Notes: a model not told the origin generated them from the sequence alone. Positions 1 through 8,477 are shown, numbered from the stretch's first letter. The stretch is 64,000 nt of DNA from Antarcticimicrobium sp033791545 (GCA_033791545.1 JASJGL010000036.1:1-64000), one strand, 5' to 3'. Numbers and translations: made by a program.

Positions 1-69
1 GTGGAAAGCAAACGCAAGCGGATCAAGGTCTGCGACCCGCACGCGCTGGTTCTTCTAAGCCAAGGCTAA
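1..69 (+). CDS. C-terminal fragment of a probable Crp/Fnr-family regulator (truncated by the window edge)
   Basis: An open frame enters from the left edge and stops with TAA at 67-69, leaving 22 codons that read VESKRKRIKVCDPHALVLLS then QG. The pattern of basic residues followed by I-x-V-x-D-x-x-x-L resembles the extreme C-terminus of Crp/Fnr winged-helix regulators. A regulator of that family (Nnr/Dnr type) would fit a position next to nor genes and a TTG-N8-CAA site. The fragment is very short, so the family call is an inference; only the open frame and stop are seen. Confidence 0.35.
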   Translation: MESKRKRIKVCDPHALVLLSQG

Positions 70-80
70 GGCTTGCCACC

Positions 81-305
81 TCAGGTCGCGTTCCGGGTTG
101 CCTCGATCGCCTGACGTAGCTCGGAAGTAAAGGCATCCTGATCAAGGTGATATTCGACGCAGGCGTCCGTGATCGTATGAAACGGCGCGATCAGGCACCC
201 GACGCACAACATTCGGTGCCGCAGGAACACATGCACCGTCTGCGGCCAAACGGCCATCAGGTCTGACAAGGGCAGATCGGGGTCATCGAAGCATGGTCCG
301 CGCAT
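81..305 (-). CDS. DUF1858 domain protein
   Basis: A 74-residue protein that resembles the DUF1858 family, small proteins often found near hybrid-cluster or nitrosative-stress genes. It carries a C-V-G-C pair near residue 35 and a further Cys about 15 residues later, typical of the proposed redox disulfide. I start it at ATG 305 because AAAGGA lies six bases upstream; in-frame ATGs at 320 and 332 lack as good a site. It is divergent from norC and shares about 120 bp of upstream DNA holding a TTG-N8-CAA site, which suggests joint control by a nitric-oxide-responsive regulator. The biochemical role is unknown. Confidence 0.7.
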   Translation of the reverse strand: MRGPCFDDPDLPLSDLMAVWPQTVHVFLRHRMLCVGCLIAPFHTITDACVEYHLDQDAFTSELRQAIEATRNAT

Positions 306-354
306 GGCATATCCTTTCATGAATATGATCATCCATACCTTTCCGTCCCAAACG

Positions 355-368
355 TTGTCCTAGCGCAA
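355..368. promoter_or_regulatory. Candidate NNR/FNR-type operator (TTG-N8-CAA)
   Basis: The sequence TTGTCCTAGCGCAA fits the TTG-N8-CAA pattern of Crp/Fnr-family nitric oxide and oxygen regulators. Its centre (361.5) lies about 40 bp before a plausible start of transcription near 402, behind a weak -10 (GTTAAG, 389-394), the usual activator position. It sits about 59 bp before norC and 50 bp before the divergent DUF1858 start, so it could serve both. The site is seen; its regulator is inferred. Confidence 0.6.
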
Positions 369-426
369 ACTTTGGCATTCTGGAGCGCGTTAAGCGTGGC
401 CGACCTGAATGACATGGAGGCCAGAC

Positions 427-879
427 ATGGCTGAATTCCTGACCAAGTCACGGGCGCGCAACGTTTTCTACGGGGGGTCGATCTTCTTCGTGGTCGTCTT
501 CATTGCGTTGACCGTGCAAAGCCACCGCTACGTGGTGACGACATCAACCGCCGGTATGCCGCTGTCCGAAGAGGTGGTGCTGGGCAAGCGCGTGTGGGAG
601 CGGCATTCCTGCATCAACTGCCACACGCTGCACGGCGAAGGCGCCTATTTCGCGCCCGAACTCGGCAACGTCATGACCCGTTGGGGCGTGCAGGACGACC
701 CCGAAGGCGCCTACGAGATCCTTGACGGCTGGATGAGCTCGCAGCCCTCGGGCATCGAGGGCCGCCGCCAGATGCCTCATTTCGAAATCACCGAAGAAGA
801 GATGCGCGGGTTGGCCGAATTCCTGCGCTGGGCCGATCAGACCGACACACAGGGCTGGCCGCCCAACGATGCCGGCTAA
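427..879 (+). CDS. norC: Nitric oxide reductase subunit C (cytochrome c)
   Basis: The 150-residue membrane-anchored cytochrome c subunit of cNOR, which passes electrons from periplasmic donors to NorB for 2 NO to N2O reduction. One N-terminal membrane segment spans about residues 13-31, then a periplasmic haem domain with C62-I-N-C65-H66 and Met116 in QMPHF as likely axial ligand. I chose ATG 427 over ATG 409 because GGAGG is six bases upstream of 427. It is first in norCBQD, 15 bp before norB. The upstream TTG-N8-CAA site suggests NO-dependent induction. The length is normal for the family. Confidence 0.97.
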   Translation: MAEFLTKSRARNVFYGGSIFFVVVFIALTVQSHRYVVTTSTAGMPLSEEVVLGKRVWERHSCINCHTLHGEGAYFAPELGNVMTRWGVQDDPEGAYEILDGWMSSQPSGIEGRRQMPHFEITEEEMRGLAEFLRWADQTDTQGWPPNDAG

Positions 880-894
880 GAAAGGACACGACAC

Positions 895-2244
895 ATGAAA
901 TACCAATCACAAAAGGTGGCGCTGGCCTATTTCGTCTGCGCGATGGGCCTGTTCGGCATCCAGGTGCTGGGCGGTCTGCTCGCGGGCTGGATCTATGTCT
1001 CGCCCAACTTCCTGTCAGAGCTTCTGCCGTTCAACATCATCCGCATGATCCACACCAACGCGCTGATCGTCTGGCTCTTGCTGGGCTTCTTCGGGGCTGC
1101 CTATTTTCTGGTTCCAGAGGAATCAGAGCGCGAGCTCTACTCGGTCAAGCTGGCCTATCTGCAACTCATCCTCCTTGTCGTTGGCACGTTGGGGGCGGTC
1201 GGATCGTATCTTGTCGGCATCCACGGCGGGCGCGAGTTCCTTGAACAGCCACTTTGGGTCAAGTTCGGCATTCTCGTCGCCGCGCTGATCTTCCTGTTCA
1301 ACATCTCGATGACCGTGCTGGCGGGCAAGAAGACGGCGATCACCAACGTCCTGCTGATGGGGCTGTGGCTGCTGTCGCTGCTCTGGGTCTTTGCCTTCAT
1401 CAACCCCGAGAACCTGTCTCTGGACAAAATGTACTGGTGGTTCGTTGTCCACCTCTGGGTCGAAGCGACCTGGGAACTGGTGATGGCCGCGATCCTTGCC
1501 TTCCTGCTGCTGAAACTGACCGGCGTGGACCGCGAGGTGGTCGAGAAATGGCTGTACGTCATCGTCGCCACGGCGCTGTTCTCCGGTATCCTCGGCACCG
1601 GGCACCACTTCTACTGGATCGGTCTGCCGGGGTATTGGCAGTGGTTGGGGTCGATCTTCGGAACCTTCGAGGTGGTCCCGTTCTTCCTGATGATGTCCTT
1701 CGCCTTTGTCATGGTCTGGAAGGGCCGCAAGAACCACCCCAACAAGGCGGCGCTGCTGTGGTCGCTGGGCTCATCGACGGTAGCCTTCTTCGGCGCAGGC
1801 GTCTGGGGTTTCCTGCACACGCTGCACGGCGTCAACTTCTACAGTCACGGCACGCAGATCACCGCGGCCCACGGGCACCTGTCCTTTTACGGGGCCTATG
1901 TGGCGCTGAACCTTGCAGTCTTCACCTACGCGATGCCGATGCTGCGCGGGCGCGCGCCTTATAATCAGGTGCTCAACATGGCCTCTTTCTGGCTGATGAC
2001 CGGCGGCATGGCCTTCATGACCTTCGTGCTGACCTTTGCCGGCACCATCCAGACGCACATGCAGCGCGTGGTGGGCGACTACTACATGGACGTGCAAGAC
2101 GCGCTGTCGCTGTTCTACTTGATGCGTTTTGGCGCGGGTATTGCGGTCGTGACCGGTGCGCTGCTCTTCATCTACTCGCAGCTGGTGGTGCACAAACGTG
2201 AGATCATCACCCCCGGTGCCGCCAACCCTGCAATAGGGGGCTGA
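895..2244 (+). CDS. norB: Nitric oxide reductase catalytic subunit B
   Basis: The 449-residue catalytic subunit, a haem-copper-oxidase relative with about 12 membrane helices, carrying haem b and the haem b3/FeB site where NO is reduced to N2O. Expected ligand motifs are present: His in RMIHTNAL near residue 53, His in VVHLWVEATWE, the His pair in GTGHHFYW for FeB, and a C-terminal helix with THMQR. The length matches the cytochrome-c-dependent short form (cNOR), not the fused quinol-dependent qNOR. It follows norC with AAAGGA before its ATG and is followed after one base by norQ. Confidence 0.97.
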   Translation: MKYQSQKVALAYFVCAMGLFGIQVLGGLLAGWIYVSPNFLSELLPFNIIRMIHTNALIVWLLLGFFGAAYFLVPEESERELYSVKLAYLQLILLVVGTLGAVGSYLVGIHGGREFLEQPLWVKFGILVAALIFLFNISMTVLAGKKTAITNVLLMGLWLLSLLWVFAFINPENLSLDKMYWWFVVHLWVEATWELVMAAILAFLLLKLTGVDREVVEKWLYVIVATALFSGILGTGHHFYWIGLPGYWQWLGSIFGTFEVVPFFLMMSFAFVMVWKGRKNHPNKAALLWSLGSSTVAFFGAGVWGFLHTLHGVNFYSHGTQITAAHGHLSFYGAYVALNLAVFTYAMPMLRGRAPYNQVLNMASFWLMTGGMAFMTFVLTFAGTIQTHMQRVVGDYYMDVQDALSLFYLMRFGAGIAVVTGALLFIYSQLVVHKREIITPGAANPAIGG

Positions 2245-2245
2245 A

Positions 2246-3040
2246 ATGAACATGCACAACACCCCGACGCTGCCGTTCTACCAGCCCGCTGCCGAGGAAT
2301 GCGCGCTGTTCGAGACGGCCTATACCAACGGTTTGCCCCTTCTTTTGAAGGGGCCAACCGGCTGCGGCAAAACCCGCTTTGTCGAGCACATGGCGGCCCG
2401 GCTGGGCAAGCCGCTTTATACCGTGGCGTGCCATGACGACCTGTCGGCGGCAGACCTGATCGGGCGCTACCTGTTGAAAGGCGGCGAGACCATCTGGGTC
2501 GACGGGCCCCTAACCCGCGCGGTGCGCGAAGGCGGCATCTGCTATCTCGACGAGGTCGTGGAGGCCCGCAAGGACGTGACCGTAGTTCTGCACCCGCTCA
2601 CCGACACCCGGCGCACGCTGATGATCGACCGCACCGGCGAAGAACTGGTCGCGCCCAAGGGGTTCATGCTCGTCGCTTCGTACAATCCGGGCTACCAGAA
2701 TGTACTGAAACGGCTAAAACCCTCGACGCGGCAGCGGTTCCTGTCGATCGCCTTCGACTTTCCGGGCGAAGCGGCGGAGATCGCCGTCGTGGCGCGCGAA
2801 AGCGGGCTGGAGCCGGGGCGCGTGGCGCCTCTGGTGCGCCTTGCGGGCCGGATCAGGTCGCTGTCGGGGATGGATCTGGAAGAAGGCGTTTCGACCCGGC
2901 TGCTGATCTATGCCGCCACGCTGATGGCCGGGGGCATGGGGATCGATCAGGCGCTTGAGGCCGCCATCGTGCAACCGCTCAGCGATGAACCCGACGTGGG
3001 TGTGGCGCTGCGCGACCTGATCTCGACAATCTACGGGTGA
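2246..3040 (+). CDS. norQ: NorQ, AAA+ (MoxR-type) chaperone of nitric oxide reductase
   Basis: A 264-residue AAA+ ATPase of the CbbQ/NirQ/NorQ/GpvN group that works with NorD to insert the non-haem iron into NorB. Walker A is GPTGCGKTRF at about residues 36-45 and Walker B is ICYLDE with Asp near 102. The start is one base after the norB stop; Met3 is an alternative start. Its last four bases overlap the norD start (GTGA), so translation is probably coupled. Cytoplasmic. Full length for the family. Confidence 0.95.
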   Translation: MNMHNTPTLPFYQPAAEECALFETAYTNGLPLLLKGPTGCGKTRFVEHMAARLGKPLYTVACHDDLSAADLIGRYLLKGGETIWVDGPLTRAVREGGICYLDEVVEARKDVTVVLHPLTDTRRTLMIDRTGEELVAPKGFMLVASYNPGYQNVLKRLKPSTRQRFLSIAFDFPGEAAEIAVVARESGLEPGRVAPLVRLAGRIRSLSGMDLEEGVSTRLLIYAATLMAGGMGIDQALEAAIVQPLSDEPDVGVALRDLISTIYG

Positions 3041-4932
3041 AACAGATGCGCCTTTCCGATCTCATGGAGCCCGAAGAGACCGTTGGAAACCTCTGGCACG
3101 ATATGGCCAGCGGGATCGGCAAGGGCGTCACCTATCCGCAGGCGGGGGTTGCCCTCGCCTCGGTTCGGCCAAGCCTCGCGATGCTGTTTCGCGCGCTGGG
3201 GGGCGCTGCCGGGGTCGAACTGGCCGAGGCCGCGGCGACCGTCGTCCGGCACCGCCAGCCGCTGCGCCGCAAGCTGGGCGCGGAACAAGATCGCGAATGG
3301 GTGGCACAATATGATGGCGAAAGGCTTTCGCTGCCGCCGATCATCGCCGCCTTCCCCGAGACCCGGCTGAACCGCGCAGCCTATTTCTGGCTCACGGCCT
3401 TGGCTGCCGTCAGCTCACCCTCGGAGCTTGACCTGAGCGGCGAAGGCCCGGCGTTGGATGGCGCGCAGATCCGGGCCAATGCCGCAGCAGCCGATGCCGC
3501 CTATGCGCTGTGCCCCGGCCTGCAGAAGGATTACGCCGAAATGGCGCGGCTTTGTGCCGCCGCGCGCCCCGACCTGATACGTCCGGCGCAAGAAGCTGTC
3601 TTTGAAACCGTGATCCGCGACCAACTGTGCGGCGGCACGCCAAGCATGGCGACCGAGGCCGCGCCGCGCGGCTACAAACCCTTTGCCCCGGTGCCGATCT
3701 GGCTGCGTTTTGCCAGCCCCACAACCGGCTCGGCCGCGACCGAGGAACAGGCGGACCCCGCGCCGCCGCCGCCCAGTGCCGCGCTGACCAGCCGCAAGCT
3801 GGGCGCGCGCAAGGATCAGGATCAGCAGAACCGCAAGGACAGCTTCATCATCCACCGGTTCGAATCGATCCTGTCCTGGGTCGAGTCGATGAACATCAAC
3901 CGCAGCGTCGACGATGACGACGACGAAAACGCGCAGAAGGCCGCCGACGATCAGGACAGCATCACCCTGTCAAAACATGATCGCAAGGCGGCCACACGCC
4001 TAAGGTTGCACCTTGACCTGTCGCCGGCGGATGCCGACCACGAGGCGCTGGCCGGGGAACATACCTATCCCGAATGGAACCACCGCTCCCGCAGCTATAT
4101 GGATGGCCATTGTCGGGTGCTGGATGCGCCCGCGCAGCCCGACAGCGCCCACCCCTACCGCGCCGACGAGCGCCGCATCCGCGAGGTGCGCCGGCAGTTC
4201 GAGGCGCTGCGCCCGCGTCGTATCCTGCAGCCGCGTCAGGTGGACGGCTCCGAACTAGATCTTGACGCGCTGCTGACCGCCCGGGCCGATCTGGTCGCCA
4301 CCGGGCGCGGATCAGACCGGATCTGGCAAAGCGCACGGCAAACCGAACGCGACCTGTCCGTGGCCTTCCTGATCGACACCTCGCGCTCAACCGAGGCCGC
4401 CATTGGCGACACCTCGGTGATCGAGGTCGCCCGCGAAACGATGGCAGCCCTGGCCGCAGGCATCGACGCCGCTGGCGACAGGCTGGGCATCTGGGGCTTT
4501 TCCTCGTTGCGCCGAGACCGTGTGTTCCTGACACGGTGCAAAGAGTTCGAGACCCCCATGAACGCCGCGATCACCGCCAATATCGGCGCGTTGAAACCCG
4601 GCCATTATACCAGGCTCGGGGCCGCCATCCGCCATGTCACTGCGCAGCTGACAGCCGAGCCTTCGGCGCGCAAGCTGTTGATCGTGCTGACCGATGGTAA
4701 GCCGAACGATCTGGACCATTACGAAGGCCAGCACGGTATCGAAGACAGCCATATGGCCGTTCGCGAAGCCCGACTTGCCGGGCTAAGCCTGCATGGCGTC
4801 ATTATCGACGAAGACGGACAGGACTGGTTCCCGCGCATATTCGGACGCGGCGGCTTCACCTTGTTGCCCGACCCCGAACGCCTGACCCGCGCCCTGCCCG
4901 ACATCTATCGCAGACTCACCCAGGAGACCTGA
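3037..4932 (+). CDS. norD: NorD, VWA-domain partner of NorQ
   Basis: A 631-residue protein with a C-terminal von Willebrand factor A domain. The metal-ion-dependent adhesion site is visible as D-T-S-R-S starting at residue 447 and T-D-G near residue 553. The middle holds a low-complexity acidic stretch (DDDDDENAQK). NorD and NorQ form the AAA+/VWA pair needed to activate NO reductase. The start used is the GTG overlapping the norQ stop; ATG 3046 is possible. Only one base separates its stop from the next small gene. Confidence 0.93.
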   Translation: MKQMRLSDLMEPEETVGNLWHDMASGIGKGVTYPQAGVALASVRPSLAMLFRALGGAAGVELAEAAATVVRHRQPLRRKLGAEQDREWVAQYDGERLSLPPIIAAFPETRLNRAAYFWLTALAAVSSPSELDLSGEGPALDGAQIRANAAAADAAYALCPGLQKDYAEMARLCAAARPDLIRPAQEAVFETVIRDQLCGGTPSMATEAAPRGYKPFAPVPIWLRFASPTTGSAATEEQADPAPPPPSAALTSRKLGARKDQDQQNRKDSFIIHRFESILSWVESMNINRSVDDDDDENAQKAADDQDSITLSKHDRKAATRLRLHLDLSPADADHEALAGEHTYPEWNHRSRSYMDGHCRVLDAPAQPDSAHPYRADERRIREVRRQFEALRPRRILQPRQVDGSELDLDALLTARADLVATGRGSDRIWQSARQTERDLSVAFLIDTSRSTEAAIGDTSVIEVARETMAALAAGIDAAGDRLGIWGFSSLRRDRVFLTRCKEFETPMNAAITANIGALKPGHYTRLGAAIRHVTAQLTAEPSARKLLIVLTDGKPNDLDHYEGQHGIEDSHMAVREARLAGLSLHGVIIDEDGQDWFPRIFGRGGFTLLPDPERLTRALPDIYRRLTQET

Positions 4933-4933
4933 C

Positions 4934-5107
4934 ATGCGCAAACTCAGCTGCTTTTTCGTCCTTCTCGCGGCCCCCACATGGGCCGAGGGATTTGACCGCC
5001 CAATTCCGCAGGCGCAATCCGCCACCGCCGAATTCTGGTATGCCATGGCCTGCATTGCGCTGATTGCAGCAATGGTCGCCGTACAGCGGCTGGTGTCGCG
5101 GCGATGA
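4934..5107 (+). CDS. Small single-span membrane or secreted protein of the nor operon
   Basis: A 57-codon frame that starts one base after the norD stop and ends in a TGA overlapping the next ATG (ATGA). The product begins MRKLSCFFVLLAAPTWAE, which reads as a signal peptide or first hydrophobic segment, and has a second hydrophobic run (WYAMACIALIAAMVAVQRLV) ending in RR. Close packing on both sides argues that it is a real gene of the norCBQD transcript. I do not recognise a family; position recalls norE/norF, but NorE is much longer. Confidence 0.6.
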   Translation: MRKLSCFFVLLAAPTWAEGFDRPIPQAQSATAEFWYAMACIALIAAMVAVQRLVSRR

Positions 5108-5343
5108 GCACGCGCGGCTGGTCGACGCGCCGGATCGCGCTTGCGCTCTACCCGCTCGGCGCGGGGGCCATGGGCGTCAACGTGTTCTTTGCCGCATTGG
5201 TCCTGAACTGGATCGGCGGGCCGGTTTTATCCACGCTCTGGTCCTTCGCGCTGGGCTGCGTGATCGGGATTCCGGCTACATGGGCCTTCGCCCGCCATAT
5301 CCGCCGATTGATGGACCTCGCCGACGCGCAGCCCGCAGACTGA
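5104..5343 (+). CDS. Two-span membrane protein at the end of the nor operon (NorF-like by size and position)
   Basis: A 79-residue protein with two predicted membrane segments (about residues 10-35 and 42-65) and an Arg-rich cytoplasmic tail. It starts in ATGA overlap with the preceding 57-codon gene, so it belongs to the nor transcript. NorF proteins of other alphaproteobacteria are of similar size with two spans and assist NO reductase activity, but I cannot show homology from the sequence alone. After its stop there is no further nor gene, and norE is not present. Confidence 0.65.
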   Translation: MSTRGWSTRRIALALYPLGAGAMGVNVFFAALVLNWIGGPVLSTLWSFALGCVIGIPATWAFARHIRRLMDLADAQPAD

Positions 5344-5433
5344 ACTGCGCCCTCACTTGGCGCGCTCCTGCGCGGACCGAATGAGCGGCGGGGACTGGCG
5401 CTGTTTGTCTTAGGCCTTCGTTCTAGGTTCTAC

Positions 5434-5485
5434 GTCCTTTTCAGACGCGGCCTCGTGCCCTGAGTATTTCCGGCCAGAAAAGGAC
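5434..5485. repeat. Inverted repeat containing a GAGTATTT motif, between convergent genes
   Basis: GTCCTTTTC (5434-5442) and GAAAAGGAC (5477-5485) form a 9-bp perfect inverted repeat with a 34-nt spacer. Within it lies GAGTATTTCCGGCCAGAAAA (5462-5481), similar to the element at 19480-19507. It is between the end of the nor operon and the end of the minus-strand acyltransferase gene, where a bidirectional terminator would be expected, though no clear T tract follows. Confidence 0.4.
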
Positions 5486-5519
5486 TGGAACAGACTGGGG
5501 AGGCTCTGCGAGGCAGGCC

Positions 5520-6437
5520 TCAGGAAGAGGGGGAGTCGAGCGCCAGCGTGTGCTCGCGCAGCCACGCCATGAAGCCGCGCGGGTCGGTTTGCAGCCGCGC
5601 CATCTGTTCATCGGTCAGCGGCTTGCCCACCACCGGTCGTTGCGGCTTGTGGCAGGCGCGCACGATTTCATGCAGCAACAGCCCCTGGCGCAGGATCGGT
5701 GAAATCTGACAGGCAATCTGATAGGCGCGGGAGTTGCGGCCCGGGAAATAGATCGGCACCACCCGCGCCCCGGATTTCCGGATCATCTTGGCGGTGAACA
5801 CGTGCCATTCCCGCTCGACCGGCGGGCCGGCCCAGCTGTCGGCGGACATCACCACGCCAGAGGGGAACAGTGCCACCACACCACCCGAGGCCAGCTGTTT
5901 CATGGCGTTCGCGCGCATCTCGACCATCTTGCGCTGCGCGTCGGGGTCATGGGGAAACGGCACCGGGATCATGAAAGAGGTCGCCGCCTCGTCAAGACCG
6001 GTCAGAACCGAGCGGGTGAGGATACGATAATCGCTGCGCACCCGACCGATCAGGTCGGCCATGATCATCCCGTCGACCATGCCGTGCGGGTGGTTCGCCA
6101 CCACCACAACCGGCCCGTCCGTTGGAATGTTGGCCAGTTGCTCGATCGGGGTTTGCAGTTCCACCCCCATCACGTCAAGCGCGCCGCGCCAGAATTTCTG
6201 ACCGCGAAAGTCGGCGTTCAGCTTTTCGAACTTTTTGACCATGCGCAGGATGCTGGGCTTGCCCGTGAGCCATTCGATGACCTTGATCGCAAAGGAGGTC
6301 CAAGGGTCATCGAACGAATTGGCATAGGTCAAGGTGCGACGATCATAGACCTCGCCCTGCGGGGTCGGGTCTGTCTCCCCCGAAAGTCCCGAATTGCTAT
6401 TATGCGCGGTATCGACCAAATTATGCTTCCCGTTCAT
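5520..6437 (-). CDS. Lysophospholipid acyltransferase family protein
   Basis: A 305-residue protein of the glycerol-phosphate acyltransferase (PlsC-like) superfamily, which moves acyl chains onto lysophospholipids or related acceptors at the inner membrane. The active-site block is ANHPHGMVDG near residue 115, with His and Asp in the spacing seen in the NHPxGxxDG subgroup; LFPSGVV follows near residue 190, matching the substrate-binding block. There is a long polar N-terminus, and the true start could lie downstream of the ATG at 6437, which has no strong ribosome site. It lies downstream of the HPr gene by 21 bp. The acceptor is not known. Confidence 0.8.
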   Translation of the reverse strand: MNGKHNLVDTAHNSNSGLSGETDPTPQGEVYDRRTLTYANSFDDPWTSFAIKVIEWLTGKPSILRMVKKFEKLNADFRGQKFWRGALDVMGVELQTPIEQLANIPTDGPVVVVANHPHGMVDGMIMADLIGRVRSDYRILTRSVLTGLDEAATSFMIPVPFPHDPDAQRKMVEMRANAMKQLASGGVVALFPSGVVMSADSWAGPPVEREWHVFTAKMIRKSGARVVPIYFPGRNSRAYQIACQISPILRQGLLLHEIVRACHKPQRPVVGKPLTDEQMARLQTDPRGFMAWLREHTLALDSPSS

Positions 6438-6458
6438 CGCAGCGCGTGCCGGCGACGC

Positions 6459-6734
6459 TCAGTAATCCTCACCGAATTTATCGGCGATCAGCGACTCGAG
6501 CGCGTCTGCCAAAGCTTCGGCATCCGGACCCGACGTTTCGACGTCAATAGTCGTTCCCTTGGACGCTGCCAACATCAAAAGCCCCATTATGCTGTCCCCC
6601 GAGGCGGTCAATCCGTCGCGCGTGACCTCAGCCTGTGCATCGAAGCCTTCGACCACCTCGACCAGTTTGGCCGAGGCCCGGGCGTGCAGGCCCTTTTCGT
6701 TGACGATTTTCAGTGTGCGTTGGGTCATTTGCAT
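6459..6734 (-). CDS. ptsH: Phosphocarrier protein HPr
   Basis: A 91-residue HPr, the small phosphoryl carrier of PTS systems. His17 in GLHARAS is the histidine phosphorylated by enzyme I, and Ser48 in SIMGL matches the serine phosphorylated by HprK. It lies three bases after the EIIA gene and downstream of rapZ and hprK on one transcript. No sugar permease or enzyme I is present in the window, so this is probably a regulatory PTS rather than a sugar importer. Met3 is an alternative start. Confidence 0.95.
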   Translation of the reverse strand: MQMTQRTLKIVNEKGLHARASAKLVEVVEGFDAQAEVTRDGLTASGDSIMGLLMLAASKGTTIDVETSGPDAEALADALESLIADKFGEDY

Positions 6735-6737
6735 CCG

Positions 6738-7136
6738 TCAGGCTTGGCTTGGGCCGATGTTGCGGCTGTTGATATATTTCCGACCTGCCTCCATGGCGCA
6801 GCGCACTGCCTCGCCCACTGGAAGGTGGCGGCTTTTCGCCAGTTTGATCAGCATCGGCAGGTTGGCGCCGTAAAGAATGCGGCGATCATTCGGCGCGCAG
6901 GCGCGCAGGCTGAGGTTGGAGGGCGAGCCACCAAACAGGTCGGTGACCAGAATAACACCGTCACCGGTGTCAACCGAGTCGGCGGCAGCGACGATCTCGT
7001 TCTGTTTGGCGTCGCGGTCATGGTCGGGTTCTATAGACACCGCGACCAGCCCCGGCTGCGGGCCGATCACATGCTCCACGGCAGCCAGATACTCTCTCGC
7101 GAGTCCACCATGTGCAACGATCACGATCCCGATCAT
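6738..7136 (-). CDS. PTS EIIA component, mannose/fructose family
   Basis: A 132-residue EIIA of the mannose family. It begins MIGIVIVAHGGLA with phospho-acceptor His9, and DLFGGSPSN near residue 68 is the family's second conserved block. A longer in-frame extension exists upstream but overlaps rapZ; I place the start at ATG 7136, seven bases after the rapZ stop. With no EIIB/C/D beside it, it most likely acts as a phosphorylation-state signal together with HPr and HprK. Confidence 0.93.
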   Translation of the reverse strand: MIGIVIVAHGGLAREYLAAVEHVIGPQPGLVAVSIEPDHDRDAKQNEIVAAADSVDTGDGVILVTDLFGGSPSNLSLRACAPNDRRILYGANLPMLIKLAKSRHLPVGEAVRCAMEAGRKYINSRNIGPSQA

Positions 7137-7143
7137 ACGGCCC

Positions 7144-8028
7144 CTACCCGTTATGCTGGCTGTCCAGCTCGCGGTGCCTAATTGACACCTGCCGCCCATC
7201 TTCCGCAAGGGCCTTGCCCAAGGATTCAGCAAGTGCGACCGAACGGTGTTGCCCGCCGGTACAGCCGAAGGCGATCGAGAAATGCGATTTGCCTTCTTCC
7301 ACATAGGCCGGCAGCAGCAGCCGGGTCAGATCGAGCACCCGATCAAAGAAGGGCTGGAACCGGGGATCGGCCGCGACATGGGCGGCGACGCGAGGATCAC
7401 GCCCATCAAAGCTGCGCAGTTCGGGCACCCAATAGGGGTTGGTCAGAAACCGGCAGTCGAACGCCATGTCGATGCCGCGCGGCAATCCGCGCTTGTAGGA
7501 AAAGGACTGGACCGTCACGGCCAGACGCCCCTCGCCGTCACGCGCAAAGCCGCGTTCGACCTCCGCGCGCAGCTGGTGCGGATTGAGGTCGGAGGTGTCG
7601 ATCAGCACCTCGGCCCGCTCGCGTACCGAGGCCAGCAGATCCAGCTCGCGGCGGATGCCGATCTCGGGGCTTTCGGCCGGGGCCAGCGGGTGACGCCGGC
7701 GGGTTTCCGAAAATCGGTGGATCAGAACGCCGTCACGGCAATCAAGATACAGCGTGGTGGCTTCGATATCGCCACGCTTTGACAGTGCGTCGATCAGATC
7801 AATCAGCCCGTCGGTCGAGAAATCGCGGTTGCGCGGGTCGATGCCCAGAGCCAGCGGACGCGGTGGTTTCGGCCCGTCCAGCAGCAGCGGCACCAGCCGT
7901 AGCGGCAAGTTGTCGATCGCCTCGAACCCCAGATCCTCCAACGCATGGATTGCAGTGGTCCGACCGGCGCCCGAGGGGCCGGTGACCAGAACAAGGCGCA
8001 CGGGCGCGGGTTGTATCGCTGAGGTCAT
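7144..8028 (-). CDS. rapZ: RapZ/YvcJ-family nucleotide-binding protein
   Basis: A 294-residue protein of the RapZ (YhbJ/YvcJ) family. In gammaproteobacteria RapZ controls the glmZ small RNA and glucosamine-6-phosphate synthase; in alphaproteobacteria the target is less clear. The N-terminal P-loop is GPSGAGRTTA (residues 17-26), with Arg where most P-loops have Lys. The conserved C-terminal block FGCTGGQHRSV is present. Its start overlaps the hprK stop by four bases and EIIA follows after seven bases, so all sit in one operon. Confidence 0.93.
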   Translation of the reverse strand: MTSAIQPAPVRLVLVTGPSGAGRTTAIHALEDLGFEAIDNLPLRLVPLLLDGPKPPRPLALGIDPRNRDFSTDGLIDLIDALSKRGDIEATTLYLDCRDGVLIHRFSETRRRHPLAPAESPEIGIRRELDLLASVRERAEVLIDTSDLNPHQLRAEVERGFARDGEGRLAVTVQSFSYKRGLPRGIDMAFDCRFLTNPYWVPELRSFDGRDPRVAAHVAADPRFQPFFDRVLDLTRLLLPAYVEEGKSHFSIAFGCTGGQHRSVALAESLGKALAEDGRQVSIRHRELDSQHNG

Positions 8029-8474
8029 ATGGTTCTTTGCCCGGTCCTGAGATAGTGCACAAGTGCTGCCGGAAAATGTGGGGCATCAACCCGGTAAAGC
8101 AAGGTCACGGATCGCCCCAACAAATCACTTTGGCGTGGTTGCGGCAGCCGGTCGGGTTCGTCCCGGTCGAGATCGAGCAGGGCAAAGACCGGCGTCGGTC
8201 CGGCGGGCTGCATCTGCAGCAGGCCAAGTCCACGCGCCTCGATCAGACCGGCAATCGCAGGCGGAGCCGACGCAAGGATCGCGTCCCCGGCGCGGTGCAG
8301 CACCACCCGGTCATCGCTGACCAGTTCCGCCCCCAGCGCCATCATCTGCAGCGCCAGTGCGGACTTGCCTCGCCCCGAGGCCCCGGCGATCAGCAACCCG
8401 CGCCCAGCGATTGCCACGCAAGAGGCATGCAGGATCACGTCAGGCGGGGAGTCGGGGGCTCTCGGGTCGGCCAC
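8025..8474 (-). CDS. hprK: HPr kinase/phosphorylase, short alphaproteobacterial form
   Basis: A 149-residue protein with P-loop GASGRGKSAL at residues 31-40, matching the catalytic domain of HprK. Typical firmicute HprK is about 310 residues with an N-terminal domain; here only the C-terminal kinase core is present, as usual in alphaproteobacteria. It would phosphorylate HPr on Ser48. It overlaps rapZ by four bases and follows chvG by three bases, coupling PTS signalling to the ChvG/ChvI sensor system. Confidence 0.92.
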   Translation of the reverse strand: MADPRAPDSPPDVILHASCVAIAGRGLLIAGASGRGKSALALQMMALGAELVSDDRVVLHRAGDAILASAPPAIAGLIEARGLGLLQMQPAGPTPVFALLDLDRDEPDRLPQPRQSDLLGRSVTLLYRVDAPHFPAALVHYLRTGQRTI

Positions 8475-8477
8475 GTA

